Positions 1 to 9,159 of a stretch of DNA of 9,159 nucleotides are shown in pieces. Each line of letters starts with the position of its first letter. Position 1 is the stretch's first letter. Source of the DNA: Alphaproteobacteria bacterium (GTDB lineage: Bacteria; Pseudomonadota; Alphaproteobacteria; Rhodospirillales; Rhodospirillaceae); assembly GCA_003250275.1 (NCBI GenBank), contig QKGW01000058.1:1-9159 (forward strand), written 5' to 3'. Under the pieces are notes generated by a model. That model saw nothing but the letters and a program-made list of their open reading frames with translations, ran no database searches and was not told the origin of the DNA. A program made the translations under genes and the position numbers.

Positions 1-215
1 AGATCGACGATCAGCGAGCGGTTCGGCCCCTGCCCCTCCTGGGTGTGCCGCATCCCGGAAGCGACGAAGGCGCCGAACCCGGGGGACAACCCGGATTCGG
101 CGCCGTCGACGTCGATCGCGAAGCCGCCCGAGAGCGGCAGCACCAACTGGATGAAATCGTGCCGATGGGGATCGCTCGCAGCGCCGTAACTACGGACGTC
201 AAAGCCGACGCGCAT
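1..215 (-). CDS. AraC-type transcriptional regulator, N-terminal cupin sensor domain (partial, cut by window edge)
   Basis: Reading the minus strand downstream of ssb gives an open frame that reaches the window edge without a stop. About 70 residues are visible. They include a His-rich start to a cupin strand (DPHRHDFIQLVLPLSGGF), then IDVDG and later GMRHTQEG. This H-x-H-D-F-x-Q-L-V-L-P-L-x-G pattern is typical of the ligand-binding cupin half of AraC/XylS-family regulators. The DNA-binding double helix-turn-helix half would lie outside the window, so the family call rests on the sensor domain only. I place the start at ATG 215. A GTG at 227 is the alternative, because the ssb stop codon lies in the same frame just upstream. 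GAGGGG directly abuts ATG 215, which is closer than ideal for a ribosome binding site. The gene begins about 15 bases after ssb and may be co-transcribed with it. Its ligand and targets cannot be told from this fragment; a non-AraC cupin protein is possible. Confidence 0.7.
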   Translation of the reverse strand, partial: MRVGFDVRSYGAASDPHRHDFIQLVLPLSGGFAIDVDGAESGLSPGFGAFVASGMRHTQEGQGPNRSLIVD

Positions 216-230
216 CCCCTCGGCCACGAT

Positions 231-716
231 TTAGAACGGAATGTCGTCGTCGAGCGACGACGACGCGGGCGCATCCCAGCCGCCGCTCTGGCGGCCGCCG
301 CCCTGCTGCGAGGAGCCGCCGCCGTAGCCGCCGCCGAAGTCGCCGCCGCTCTCGCCGCCCTGGCGGGCGCCGTCGAGCATCGTCAGCTCGCCGCGGAAGC
401 GCTGCAGCACCACCTCGGTGGTGTACTTCTCGGCACCGCTCTGATCGGTCCACTTACGGGTCTGGAGCGAGCCCTCGACGTAGACCTTGCTGCCCTTGCG
501 GAGATACTTCTCCGCCACCTGGCCGAGGTTCTCGTTGAAGATCACCACGCGGTGCCACTCGGTGCGCTCCTGGCGCTGGCCGCTCTGGCGGTCGTTCCAG
601 CTTTCCGAGGTCGCGAGATTGAGCGTCACCACCTTGCCGCCGTTGGACATGCTGCGGACTTCGGGATCGCGGCCGAGATTGCCGATGAGAATCACTTTGT
701 TGACCGATCCGGCCAT
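231..716 (-). CDS. ssb: Single-stranded DNA-binding protein SSB
   Basis: This 161-residue protein coats single-stranded DNA during replication, recombination and repair, and recruits partner proteins through its C-terminal tip. The OB-fold occupies roughly residues 4-112 and opens with VNKVILIGNLGRDPEVR. Trp40, Trp54, Phe60 and Trp89 match, or nearly match, the DNA-stacking aromatic positions of E. coli SSB. Residues 117-150 form a Gly/Gln/Ser-rich disordered linker, and the protein ends in the acidic partner-binding tip DDDIPF. The length is normal for a proteobacterial homotetrameric SSB. The start ATG at 716-714 is preceded by AGAGG (positions 723-727) at 6-base spacing. The gene follows the livK terminator, so it should have its own promoter in 717-795. 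I saw no convincing -35/-10 pair and no alphaproteobacterial-type LexA box (GTTC-N7-GTTC) there. The AraC-type gene follows closely downstream. Confidence 0.97.
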   Translation of the reverse strand: MAGSVNKVILIGNLGRDPEVRSMSNGGKVVTLNLATSESWNDRQSGQRQERTEWHRVVIFNENLGQVAEKYLRKGSKVYVEGSLQTRKWTDQSGAEKYTTEVVLQRFRGELTMLDGARQGGESGGDFGGGYGGGSSQQGGGRQSGGWDAPASSSLDDDIPF

Positions 717-795
717 GGTCTACCTCTTCTTCAAACGGGGTAACGCGGAAAGTCGGCGTAGCCTAGAGCATCGGCGCGGCGATGGGAAGGGCAAC
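717..795 (-). promoter_or_regulatory. Presumed ssb promoter and leader region
   Basis: These 79 bases lie between the livK terminator and the ssb start, so ssb transcription most likely begins here. The only clear signal is the Shine-Dalgarno-like AGAGG at 723-727 on the minus strand. A weak -35-like TTGCCC can be read near the terminator end with a poor -10 partner downstream, but I would not assign it. No inverted repeat or SOS box stands out. Confidence 0.4.
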
Positions 796-826
796 GAAAA
801 CACCCCCGGAGTCGCCTCCGGGGGTG
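796..826 (-). terminator. Rho-independent terminator of livK
   Basis: CACCCCCGGA at 801-810 and TCCGGGGGTG at 817-826 are perfect inverted arms. An extra G-C pair inside gives an 11-bp stem closed by a TCGC tetraloop. Read on the minus strand, the hairpin begins 22 bases after the livK stop codon and is followed immediately by TTTT (797-800). A GC-rich stem with a U-run on the minus strand is the classic intrinsic terminator layout. On the plus strand the bases after the stem are not T-rich, so it is unidirectional. It insulates ssb from livK transcription. Confidence 0.9.
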
Positions 827-848
827 CCGTGTCCGCGCGAAGCGCAGC

Positions 849-1946
849 TTACTTCATGTAGTCGAAGTTGCCGTTCTTCCACTCGTAGAAGAGGAAGCCC
901 GGGGCCTTCGGATCGCCCTTGGAGTCGAAGCCGATCTTGCCCAGCAGGGTGTCGAAGGTGTTGGCCTTGAGCGCCTTGTTGACCTCCGGAGCCTTGGTGT
1001 TGCCCGCCTTGGCCGCGGCCTGGGCGAACGCCTGCATCGCGGCGTAGGAGTAAAGGGTGTAGCCTTCCGGCTCGAAGCCGCTGGCGCGGAAGGATTCGAC
1101 GACCGCCTTGTTGGCCGGGTCCTTACGCGGATCGGGGTTGAAGGTGAAGAGCGTGCCGTCCGCCGCCTTGCCGGCGATGGTGGCGAACTCGGAGGTGCCG
1201 AGCGCGTCGCCGCCGACCATCACCGCGTTGAGGCCCTGCTCCTTCGCCTGACGGATGATCAGGCCGCCTTCGGAGTGGTAGCCGCCGAGGTAGATCACGT
1301 CGATGCCGGCCTGCTTCATCTTGGTCACCAGGGCCGAGTAGTCCTTCTCGCCCGCGGTGTAGGCTTCGTACATGGTCTCCTGGAAGCCCTTGGCGTTCAG
1401 CGCCTTCTTGGTTTCGTCGGCGAGACCCTTACCGTACGCGCTCTTGTCGTGCAGGACCGCGAGCTTCTTGCCCTTGAACTTCGAGAGGATCAGCTCGGCC
1501 GCGGTCGGGCCCTGCTGGTCGTCACGGCCGCAGACGCGGTAGATGTTCGCGAAGCCCTGCTCGGTCAGCTTCGGGTTGGTCGAGCCGTAGGACATCATCA
1601 CCACGCCCTCTTCCTGATACACGGCCGAGGCCGGGATCGAGGAACCGGAGCAGAAGTGACCGTCGACGAACACCGCGCCGCGGTTGACCATCTGGTTGGC
1701 AACCGCCACCGCCTGCTTCGGATCGCAGGCGTCGTCACCCTCGAGGAGCTGCAGCTTCTGACCGAGCACACCGCCCTTCGCGTTGATGTCCTTGACCGCC
1801 TGACGCGCCCCGATGAACACCTGCTCGCCGAAGGTCGCGTACGCGCCGGTCTGCGGACCCGCAACACCGACGAGAATGTCGGCCTGAGCCACGCCGGTGG
1901 TGAGCGCGGTCGCCGCAACACCCAAAATCAAAGCCTTCTTCAACAT
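849..1946 (-). CDS. livK: Branched-chain amino acid ABC transporter, periplasmic substrate-binding protein
   Basis: This 365-residue type I periplasmic binding protein belongs to the LivJ/LivK (Leu/Ile/Val) family. It captures the substrate in the periplasm and delivers it to the LivHM channel. Residues 1-22 form a Sec signal peptide: Lys3-Lys4, a hydrophobic core, and an AQA cleavage site before Asp23. The mature protein starts ILVGVAGPQTG. Cys74 and Cys99 are spaced like the conserved disulfide of E. coli LivJ/LivK. The ligand-site region FCSGSSIPAS, then SYGSTNP, QGPTAA and TAGEKDYSALV, are family hallmarks. There is no lipobox, so it should be soluble. GGAGG at 1954-1958 lies 7 bases before ATG 1946. 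That site falls inside the reading frame from an in-frame ATG at 1961, which argues for the shorter start. The gene lies downstream of the livHMGF operon behind a 274-base gap and has its own terminator, so it is probably a separate transcription unit. The exact substrate (Leu/Ile/Val or another amino acid) is not provable from sequence. Confidence 0.95.
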   Translation of the reverse strand: MLKKALILGVAATALTTGVAQADILVGVAGPQTGAYATFGEQVFIGARQAVKDINAKGGVLGQKLQLLEGDDACDPKQAVAVANQMVNRGAVFVDGHFCSGSSIPASAVYQEEGVVMMSYGSTNPKLTEQGFANIYRVCGRDDQQGPTAAELILSKFKGKKLAVLHDKSAYGKGLADETKKALNAKGFQETMYEAYTAGEKDYSALVTKMKQAGIDVIYLGGYHSEGGLIIRQAKEQGLNAVMVGGDALGTSEFATIAGKAADGTLFTFNPDPRKDPANKAVVESFRASGFEPEGYTLYSYAAMQAFAQAAAKAGNTKAPEVNKALKANTFDTLLGKIGFDSKGDPKAPGFLFYEWKNGNFDYMK

Positions 1947-2220
1947 CCGATAGCCTCCATGGATTAAGTCACCTGTTCAACTTCGCCTACCCGGCTTCAG
2001 CCCCCACTCGGCACCGGTTCCCGGCATCGATATTGTGTGGGGATGAAACCCTTCCGCGGGAAGGGGAAAATTGCCTCGTGGAGAGGTTTACACTTGCTCG
2101 ACGTGCTCGAAGTTGTCCTTCGTCGTTGTTTTGTTACCACCCGAACTCATGTTACCTGCCGCGGTGCGGCGTAGTAGCGGGGCTTGTGTCTCCCCTTGGG
2201 TATCTTGCGGTTCGGCCCGT
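1947..2220 (-). promoter_or_regulatory. Intergenic spacer upstream of livK, presumed promoter and control region
   Basis: This 274-base non-coding stretch between the end of the liv operon and livK is visibly less GC-rich than its neighbours around 2080-2160. It holds the livK ribosome binding site (1954-1958), a short inverted repeat at 2049-2065, a tandem TGCTCG hexamer pair (2095-2100 and 2104-2109) and a GTTACC pair 18 bases apart (2133-2138 and 2151-2156). No open frame in it looks like a real protein. A separate livK promoter is the most likely occupant, but I could not pick a convincing -35/-10 pair. Confidence 0.5.
2049..2065. repeat. Inverted repeat in the livK upstream region
   Basis: CCCTTCC (2049-2055) and GGAAGGG (2059-2065) are perfect 7-base arms around GCG. 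The element lies about 100 bases upstream of the livK start. It could be an operator or a small hairpin in the livK leader. The minus strand has only TTT after it, so it is a poor intrinsic terminator. Confidence 0.5.
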
Positions 2221-2233
2221 TCAGGCCGAACCG
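2208..2233 (-). terminator. Stem-loop at the 3' end of the liv operon (possible terminator or 3'-end stabiliser)
   Basis: CGGTTCGGCC (2208-2217) and GGCCGAACCG (2224-2233) form a perfect 10-bp stem with a 6-base loop. The stop codon of the small membrane protein gene (2221-2223) sits in that loop. It marks the end of the livHMGF operon. The minus-strand bases after the stem are CAAGATACCC, with no U-run, so this is not a textbook intrinsic terminator. It may pause transcription, protect the transcript end from exonucleases, or terminate weakly. Confidence 0.5.
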
Positions 2234-2573
2234 TGCTTGCGTTCCCGCCAATCGAACGGGCCGCTGCGCTCATAGAGCCAGGGATACTGTGCAACCATCT
2301 TGAACGCCTGCTTCTCGCGGTAGGACGCGAGGCCGACGACGACCATGATCGCGGTGCCGATCACCCAACCGGTGAACGAGAACAGCGGGCCCTCGAACAG
2401 CGCGAAGACGAAGAAGCGGTTGGCCAGGCCGAGCAGGACCGCGTACGGCACCACCTGCCAGCGGGGCCGCCAGGTGTTGGCGAGCGCACGGCCGGTCATG
2501 AACGCGATCCAGCCCATCATCACGCAGGTGAAGATGAGGAAGACCGTCAGGCTGGAGCCCAGAACCTCGATCA

Positions 2574-2574
<1 letters not shown>
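2221..2574 (-). CDS. Small integral membrane protein of the LIV-operon-linked DUF6867 type
   Basis: This 117-residue protein has three predicted membrane segments, roughly residues 6-26, 41-61 and 64-84. The first loop carries GRALANTWRPRWQ (28-40), the second helix contains RFFVFALF (53-60), and the Arg/Lys-rich tail carries QYPWLYERSGP (96-106) and Trp109. I recall this pattern (MTGRA-TWRP-WQ, then FALF, then QY-WLYE) from small uncharacterised proteins next to branched-chain amino acid transporter genes in alphaproteobacteria, annotated DUF6867; that name is from memory. The start is set by a strong GGAGG in the last codons of livF, 6 bases before ATG 2574. The ATG shares one base with the livF TGA (TGATG), so translation is coupled. 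No catalytic or cofactor motif is visible. An accessory or assembly role for the transporter is an inference from the coupling only. A longer open frame overlapping livF exists, but it is a shadow of livF upstream of this start. Confidence 0.8.
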
Positions 2575-3273
<699 letters not shown>

Positions 3274-3281
<8 letters not shown>

Positions 3282-4116
3282 GGTCGCCTTCCTCCTCCTC
3301 TTCGCCGAGATACGCCTTGATCACGGTCGGGTCGTTACGCACGAAGTTCGGGTCGCCGTCGGAGATCTTCCGGCCGTGGTCGAGCACCACGATGTGGTCG
3401 GAGATCCCCATGACCACGCTCATGTCGTGCTCGATGAGGAGGATGCCGATCCCCTGTTCGTCGCGGATCGCGGTGAGCAGGGTGTTGAGTTCGAGGGACT
3501 CGCGCGGGTTGAGGCCCGCGGCGGGTTCGTCGAGGCAGAGCAGCACCGGGTCGATGCACATCGCGCGGGCGATTTCGAGACGGCGCTGATCGCCGTACGG
3601 CAGGTTGCCCGCCTCCCAGTCGGCGCGCTCGATCAGGTTGACCTTCTCGAGCCAGTGGCAGGCCTTCTCCACCGCGGCCTTCTCGGCATCGCGGTAGCGC
3701 GCGAGGCCGAACAGACCGGCGACGGCGAACGCCGAGGCCCGCATCAGCACGTTGTGCTGCGCGACGATGAGGTTTTCGAGCACCGTCATCTTCGGGAACA
3801 GGCGGATGTTCTGGAAGGTACGCCCGACGTCCGCGACCTGCGCGATGCGGAAGCCGTCCATGCGTTCCAGGTAGTGCTCGCCCTTCTCCGGGTGGCTCAA
3901 CTTCAACCGGCCCACGGTCGGCTTGTAGAAGCCGGTGAGGCAGTTGAACACGGTGGTCTTGCCCGCGCCGTTCGGGCCGATGATCGAAGTGATCTCCTTG
4001 CGGCGCGCGGTGAACGACAGGTCGTCGATGGCGGTGAGACCACCGAAACGCATCGTCAGATGCTCGACATCGAGCAGGGACTGGCCCATCGGCTCAGTCA
4101 TCGGAACGGCGGTCAT
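3274..4116 (-). CDS. livG: Branched-chain amino acid ABC transporter, ATP-binding protein LivG
   Basis: This 280-residue ABC ATPase is the partner of LivF in the LIV importer. It shows Walker A GPNGAGKTT (47-55), Q-loop Gln102 in GRTFQNIRLF, and the LivG-type signature LPYGDQRRLEIARAM (172-186), where YGDQ replaces the canonical SGGQ. Walker B LLCLDEP (192-198) and the switch His230 in IEHDM follow. The insertion around residues 120-165 is characteristic of LivG. The C-terminus ends in an acidic run, GEEEEEGDHA, which is somewhat unusual. The ATG at 4116 overlaps the livM stop by 4 bases (ATGA). Met6 and Met10 are possible later starts, but the ATGA overlap and an upstream GGAG favour the first. 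Confidence 0.96.
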
Positions 4117-5453
4117 TGGGCGATCTCCGGCTGAGCCTCGGCGTCCTCGGCGGCGTCTTTCTTCTTGTGCAGACGGATCGTCGGCTCGCGGCGGCCCATC
4201 ACGCCCGTGGGCTTCAGCACCATGATCAGCACCATCGCGGCGCCGAACAGGAACATCCGGTACTGCTGGAAGTCACGGAACCACTCGGGAAGGATCACCA
4301 GCGCGAACGCGGCGAGCACAACGCCCATCTGCGAGCCCATGCCGCCGAGCACCACGATCGCGAGGATGATCGCGGACTCCATGAAGGTGAAGCTCTCGGG
4401 GCTGACGAAACCCTGACGGGTGGCGAAGAACGACCCGGCGAAGCCCGCGAACATCGCACCGAGCGCAAACGCCGAAAGCTTGACGTTGGTCGGATTGATG
4501 CCGAGCGACCGGCAGGCGATCTCGTCCTCGCGCAGCGCTTCCCAGGCACGGCCGGTGGGGAGCTTGCGCATCCGCAGGGTGAACCAGTTGGTCAGCCCGG
4601 CGAGGATGAGAATGAGGAAGTAGAGGAACACCACGCGGTGCTGCGAGGAGTACGCGATGCCGAGCAGGTCGTGGAAAGTCTGCTCGCCGCCGCGGCTGAA
4701 CGAATAGCCGAAGAAGCTCGGGCGCGGCACGCCCGAGATGCCGTTCGGACCCTTGGTGAAATCCACCCAGTTGGTGAGCACGACGCGGATGATCTCGCCG
4801 AACCCGAGGGTGACGATGGCGAGATAGTCGCCGCGCAGACGCAGCACCGGGAAGCCGAGCATCACGCCGAACGCCGCGGCGAACACGCCCGCGAGCGGCA
4901 GACAGACCCAGAACGACCAGCCGAGCTCGGTGGAGAGCAGCGCGTAGGAATACGCGCCCACCGCGTAGAACGCGACGTAGCCGAGATCGAGCAGGCCGGC
5001 GAGGCCGACCACGATGTTGAGGCCCCAACCGAGCATCACGTAGATGAGGAAGGTGGTCGCGATGTCGACGGTGTAGCGGCTGGCGAACGGCATCATCGGC
5101 AGCAGCGCGGCGCAAGCGAAGCCGGCCACGCCGATCAGGACGATGTGCTTTCCGCCCCAGTTCGCCGCGAGTTCCTTCACCCCGGCGCGCTTCTGCGCCG
5201 ACTGCGCGCGCGGCTGGTCGCGGCGGAGGCGCAGCAGCAGGAACGCGACGCGGCCGACGAGGACGGCGCCGATGATCGCGAACATCTCCGGCCAGCGGGT
5301 GTAGAGTTCGAGGGCGGTGCCGACGCTGTCGCTCTTGAGGCCGATGAACGGCACCGCGAGCACGAGGGCGATGACGGCGGTCATGAGCACGTCCTTCGCC
5401 ATTGCCGGCAGGGACGTCTCGGCGGCGCCCACTTTGATCTTGGTCTCCGACAT
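4113..5453 (-). CDS. livM: Branched-chain amino acid ABC transporter permease LivM
   Basis: This 446-residue inner-membrane permease forms the channel with LivH. About ten hydrophobic segments are visible. Two or three lie in an N-terminal extension (near 24-38, 57-75 and 103-120), as in long LivM proteins, separated from the core by a charged stretch at 76-101. The family core starts near residue 130 with GWGLNIVVGLAGLLDLGY (142-159), then GDYLAIVTLGFGEIIRVV (208-225) and TKGPNGISGVP (233-243). The ATPase-contact (EAA-like) loop is around 300-320, with GRAWEALREDEIACRSLGIN. FVSPESFTFMESA and VLGGMGSQMG follow, then a basic-acidic cytoplasmic tail after residue 420. The start ATG 5453 follows the livH stop by 4 bases, with AGAAGG in the livH end as ribosome binding site. 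The end overlaps livG by 4 bases. Confidence 0.96.
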   Translation of the reverse strand: MSETKIKVGAAETSLPAMAKDVLMTAVIALVLAVPFIGLKSDSVGTALELYTRWPEMFAIIGAVLVGRVAFLLLRLRRDQPRAQSAQKRAGVKELAANWGGKHIVLIGVAGFACAALLPMMPFASRYTVDIATTFLIYVMLGWGLNIVVGLAGLLDLGYVAFYAVGAYSYALLSTELGWSFWVCLPLAGVFAAAFGVMLGFPVLRLRGDYLAIVTLGFGEIIRVVLTNWVDFTKGPNGISGVPRPSFFGYSFSRGGEQTFHDLLGIAYSSQHRVVFLYFLILILAGLTNWFTLRMRKLPTGRAWEALREDEIACRSLGINPTNVKLSAFALGAMFAGFAGSFFATRQGFVSPESFTFMESAIILAIVVLGGMGSQMGVVLAAFALVILPEWFRDFQQYRMFLFGAAMVLIMVLKPTGVMGRREPTIRLHKKKDAAEDAEAQPEIAQ

Positions 5454-5457
5454 CGTC

Positions 5458-6372
5458 TTACACCTTCTCGATTTCGGGCTTGCCGAGCAGGCCGGTGGGA
5501 CGGAAGATCAACACCAGAACAAGGATCGAGAACGTCGCGACGTCCTTGTATTCGATGGTGAAATAGGCGGACCAGAAGGCCTCGATGAGGCCGATCAGAA
5601 GGCCGCCCAGCATCGCGCCCGGCAACGAGCCGATGCCGCCCAGCACCGCAGCGGTGAACGCCTTCACACCGGCGAGAAAGCCGATGAAGAAGTCCACCAC
5701 GCCGTAATAGAGAGTCACCATCATGCCCGCCACGGCGGCGAGCGCGGCGCCCATCACGAAGGTGGTCGAAATCGTGCGGTCGACGTTCACGCCGACGAGC
5801 GCGGCCATGGTGCGATCCTGCTCGCAGGCGCGCTGCTGGCGCCCGAGCGGCGTGCGGTCGATCAGGTAGCTGAAGCCCGCCATCAGCGCCATGGTGAGAA
5901 TGATGATGAAGATCTGCAGGTACGACAGGCGCACCTCGAAACCGTTCTGCTCGAACAGGGTCATGCCGCCCGAGATGATCGGAGCCAGCGCCTTCACCCT
6001 TGCACCCTGAGTGAGCTGCACATAATTCTGGAGCGCGATCGACATACCGATCGCCGAGATCAGGGCGGCAAGGCGCGGCGCCCGGCGGAGGGGCCGATAC
6101 GCAATACGTTCGATCGTCCAGCCGTAGACCGAAGTGAACAGCATGGAGGCAATGAGCATCACCACGAGCACCAGCGGCACGAAGCCCATGCCGACCGACT
6201 GGAGCACCAGGAAGGTGATGACCGAAATGAATGCACCGATCATGTAAATTTCGCCGTGGGCGAAATTGATCATGCCGATGATCCCGTAAACCATGGTGTA
6301 CCCGATGGCGATCAATCCGTAGATCGCCCCCAGAGTCAGACCATTGATGAGTTGTTGAATGAAGTAAGCCAA
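5458..6372 (-). CDS. livH: Branched-chain amino acid ABC transporter permease LivH, TTG start
   Basis: This 304-residue permease is the partner of LivM. It opens with AYFIQQLINGLTLGAIYGL, the conserved LivH beginning, followed by GYTMVYGIIGMINFAHGEIY (24-43). Eight or so membrane segments follow. The ATPase-contact loop is GRQQRACEQDRTMAALVGVN (177-196), and later AVLGGIGSLPGAMLGG (242-257) and IFRPTGLLG (289-297) match the family. No ATG or GTG lies near the conserved N-terminus. The frame stays open upstream into unrelated sequence antisense to uvrA, so the TTG at 6372-6370 is the best start. AGGGG upstream is a weak ribosome binding site with about 11 bases of spacing. This is the first gene of the operon, and expression may be limited at this start. 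The product identity is very secure; the start is less so. Confidence 0.93.
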   Translation of the reverse strand: MAYFIQQLINGLTLGAIYGLIAIGYTMVYGIIGMINFAHGEIYMIGAFISVITFLVLQSVGMGFVPLVLVVMLIASMLFTSVYGWTIERIAYRPLRRAPRLAALISAIGMSIALQNYVQLTQGARVKALAPIISGGMTLFEQNGFEVRLSYLQIFIIILTMALMAGFSYLIDRTPLGRQQRACEQDRTMAALVGVNVDRTISTTFVMGAALAAVAGMMVTLYYGVVDFFIGFLAGVKAFTAAVLGGIGSLPGAMLGGLLIGLIEAFWSAYFTIEYKDVATFSILVLVLIFRPTGLLGKPEIEKV

Positions 6373-6428
6373 GTTTGAAACGGCCCCTGCGGTGTGCGGT
6401 TTGCTTCCGCGTTCGTTTGTCCCCGTGA

Positions 6429-6480
6429 CGGAGGTGTTCGGAACCCAGCACAGACCCCCGTCGCGCGGATTCCACCTCCG
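6429..6480 (-). repeat. Bulged inverted repeat in the liv operon leader
   Basis: On the minus strand CGGAGGTG (6480-6473) pairs with CACCTCCG (6436-6429) over 8 bp. Immediately inside, GAATCC (6472-6467) pairs with GGGTTC (6446-6441) over 6 bp, including one U-G pair. A 4-base CGAA bulge lies on the 3' side and a 20-base G-rich loop closes it. It sits about 57 bases upstream of the livH start and could be a leader RNA hairpin or a DNA operator dyad. There is no U-run after it. Confidence 0.5.
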
Positions 6481-6607
6481 AACATGTGCGTTAGCCCTAC
6501 CAAGTCGAACGACTTTGCGCAAGCCTTGATCACACCGTTTCGGGCGCTTGCGGAGCCACCCATTTTTTGGGCAGCGAATTGATTGATTAGCAGGCAAGAC
6601 GACGAAT

Positions 6608-6619
6608 TCTAGGCCTAGA
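6608..6619. repeat. Perfect 12-base palindrome upstream of uvrA
   Basis: TCTAGGCCTAGA is its own reverse complement and contains two copies of CTAG, a tetramer usually rare in bacterial genomes. It lies 76 bases upstream of the uvrA start within the divergent region. It could be an operator for a dimeric regulator; chance is also possible. Confidence 0.45.
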
Positions 6620-6694
6620 GGCCCAACCGGCACCCCGTCCTTTTGGCGTTCAGAGCCAAGGGATTCCTCAATACATGAGACATAACTGAAACAA

Positions 6695-9159
<2,465 letters not shown>

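Larger units (their letters stand above)
6373..6694. promoter_or_regulatory. Divergent intergenic region between livH and uvrA
   Basis: This 322-base stretch has no credible gene. It must carry the promoters of the minus-strand liv operon and the plus-strand uvrA. Visible structure consists of a bulged inverted repeat at 6429-6480, a CCCA-T5-TGGG element near 6559-6571, a perfect 12-base palindrome at 6608-6619, and AT-richer sequence at 6561-6612. I checked every GTTC and GAAC in it for a partner at 7-base spacing and found no alphaproteobacterial LexA box. No -35/-10 pair was strong enough to name. Confidence 0.6.

Noticed and set aside
2033..2275. 80-codon plus-strand open frame in the livK upstream spacer
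   Set aside because: It has no ribosome binding site, no recognisable domain, and runs antisense into the small membrane protein gene.
4116..5561. 481-codon plus-strand open frame opposite livM
   Set aside because: It is a mirror of LivM in a GC-rich gene, with repetitive Glu/His/Arg/Ala composition and no family features.
6336..6563. 75-codon minus-strand frame in the liv leader as a possible attenuator peptide
   Set aside because: It overlaps livH in another frame, and its sequence is not enriched in Leu, Ile or Val codons.
6411..6662. SOS (LexA) box upstream of uvrA
   Set aside because: Every GTTC or GAAC in the region was checked for a partner at 7-base spacing and none has one.

Overview
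The window is high-GC, tightly packed bacterial chromosome. Gene content and protein features suggest an alphaproteobacterium, possibly Rhodospirillales-like. The evidence is a LIV operon carrying a small membrane protein of the DUF6867 type, a UvrA with a CPVS variant of its first zinc-finger half, and an SSB ending in DDDIPF. The genus cannot be named from this sequence alone.

Layout: on the minus strand at the left edge is the N-terminal part of an AraC-type regulator (about 1-215). Reading on towards higher coordinates come ssb (231-716) and livK (849-1946), which has a strong intrinsic terminator at 796-826. A 274-base AT-richer spacer (1947-2220) separates livK from a compact minus-strand operon, livH-livM-livG-livF-DUF6867 (6372 down to 2221). 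In that operon neighbouring genes overlap or lie within 4 bases of each other. A 322-base divergent intergenic region (6373-6694) follows, then uvrA on the plus strand, which runs off the right edge after 821 codons.

How the genes work together: LivK binds branched-chain amino acids (or related amino acids) in the periplasm. LivH and LivM form the inner-membrane channel, and LivG and LivF power it by ATP hydrolysis. The 117-residue membrane protein is translationally coupled to livF and is the least understood member. ssb and uvrA are DNA-maintenance genes that are often divergent neighbours in proteobacteria. Here they keep the divergent orientation but the transporter cluster lies between them.

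Most of the window is ordinary core gene content; I found no mobile element, CRISPR array, tRNA or rRNA. The items most worth a second look are the LIV-linked small membrane protein, the hairpin and unusual TTG start at the head of the liv operon, the livK upstream spacer, the split ssb/uvrA pair, and the modified zinc-finger half in UvrA.
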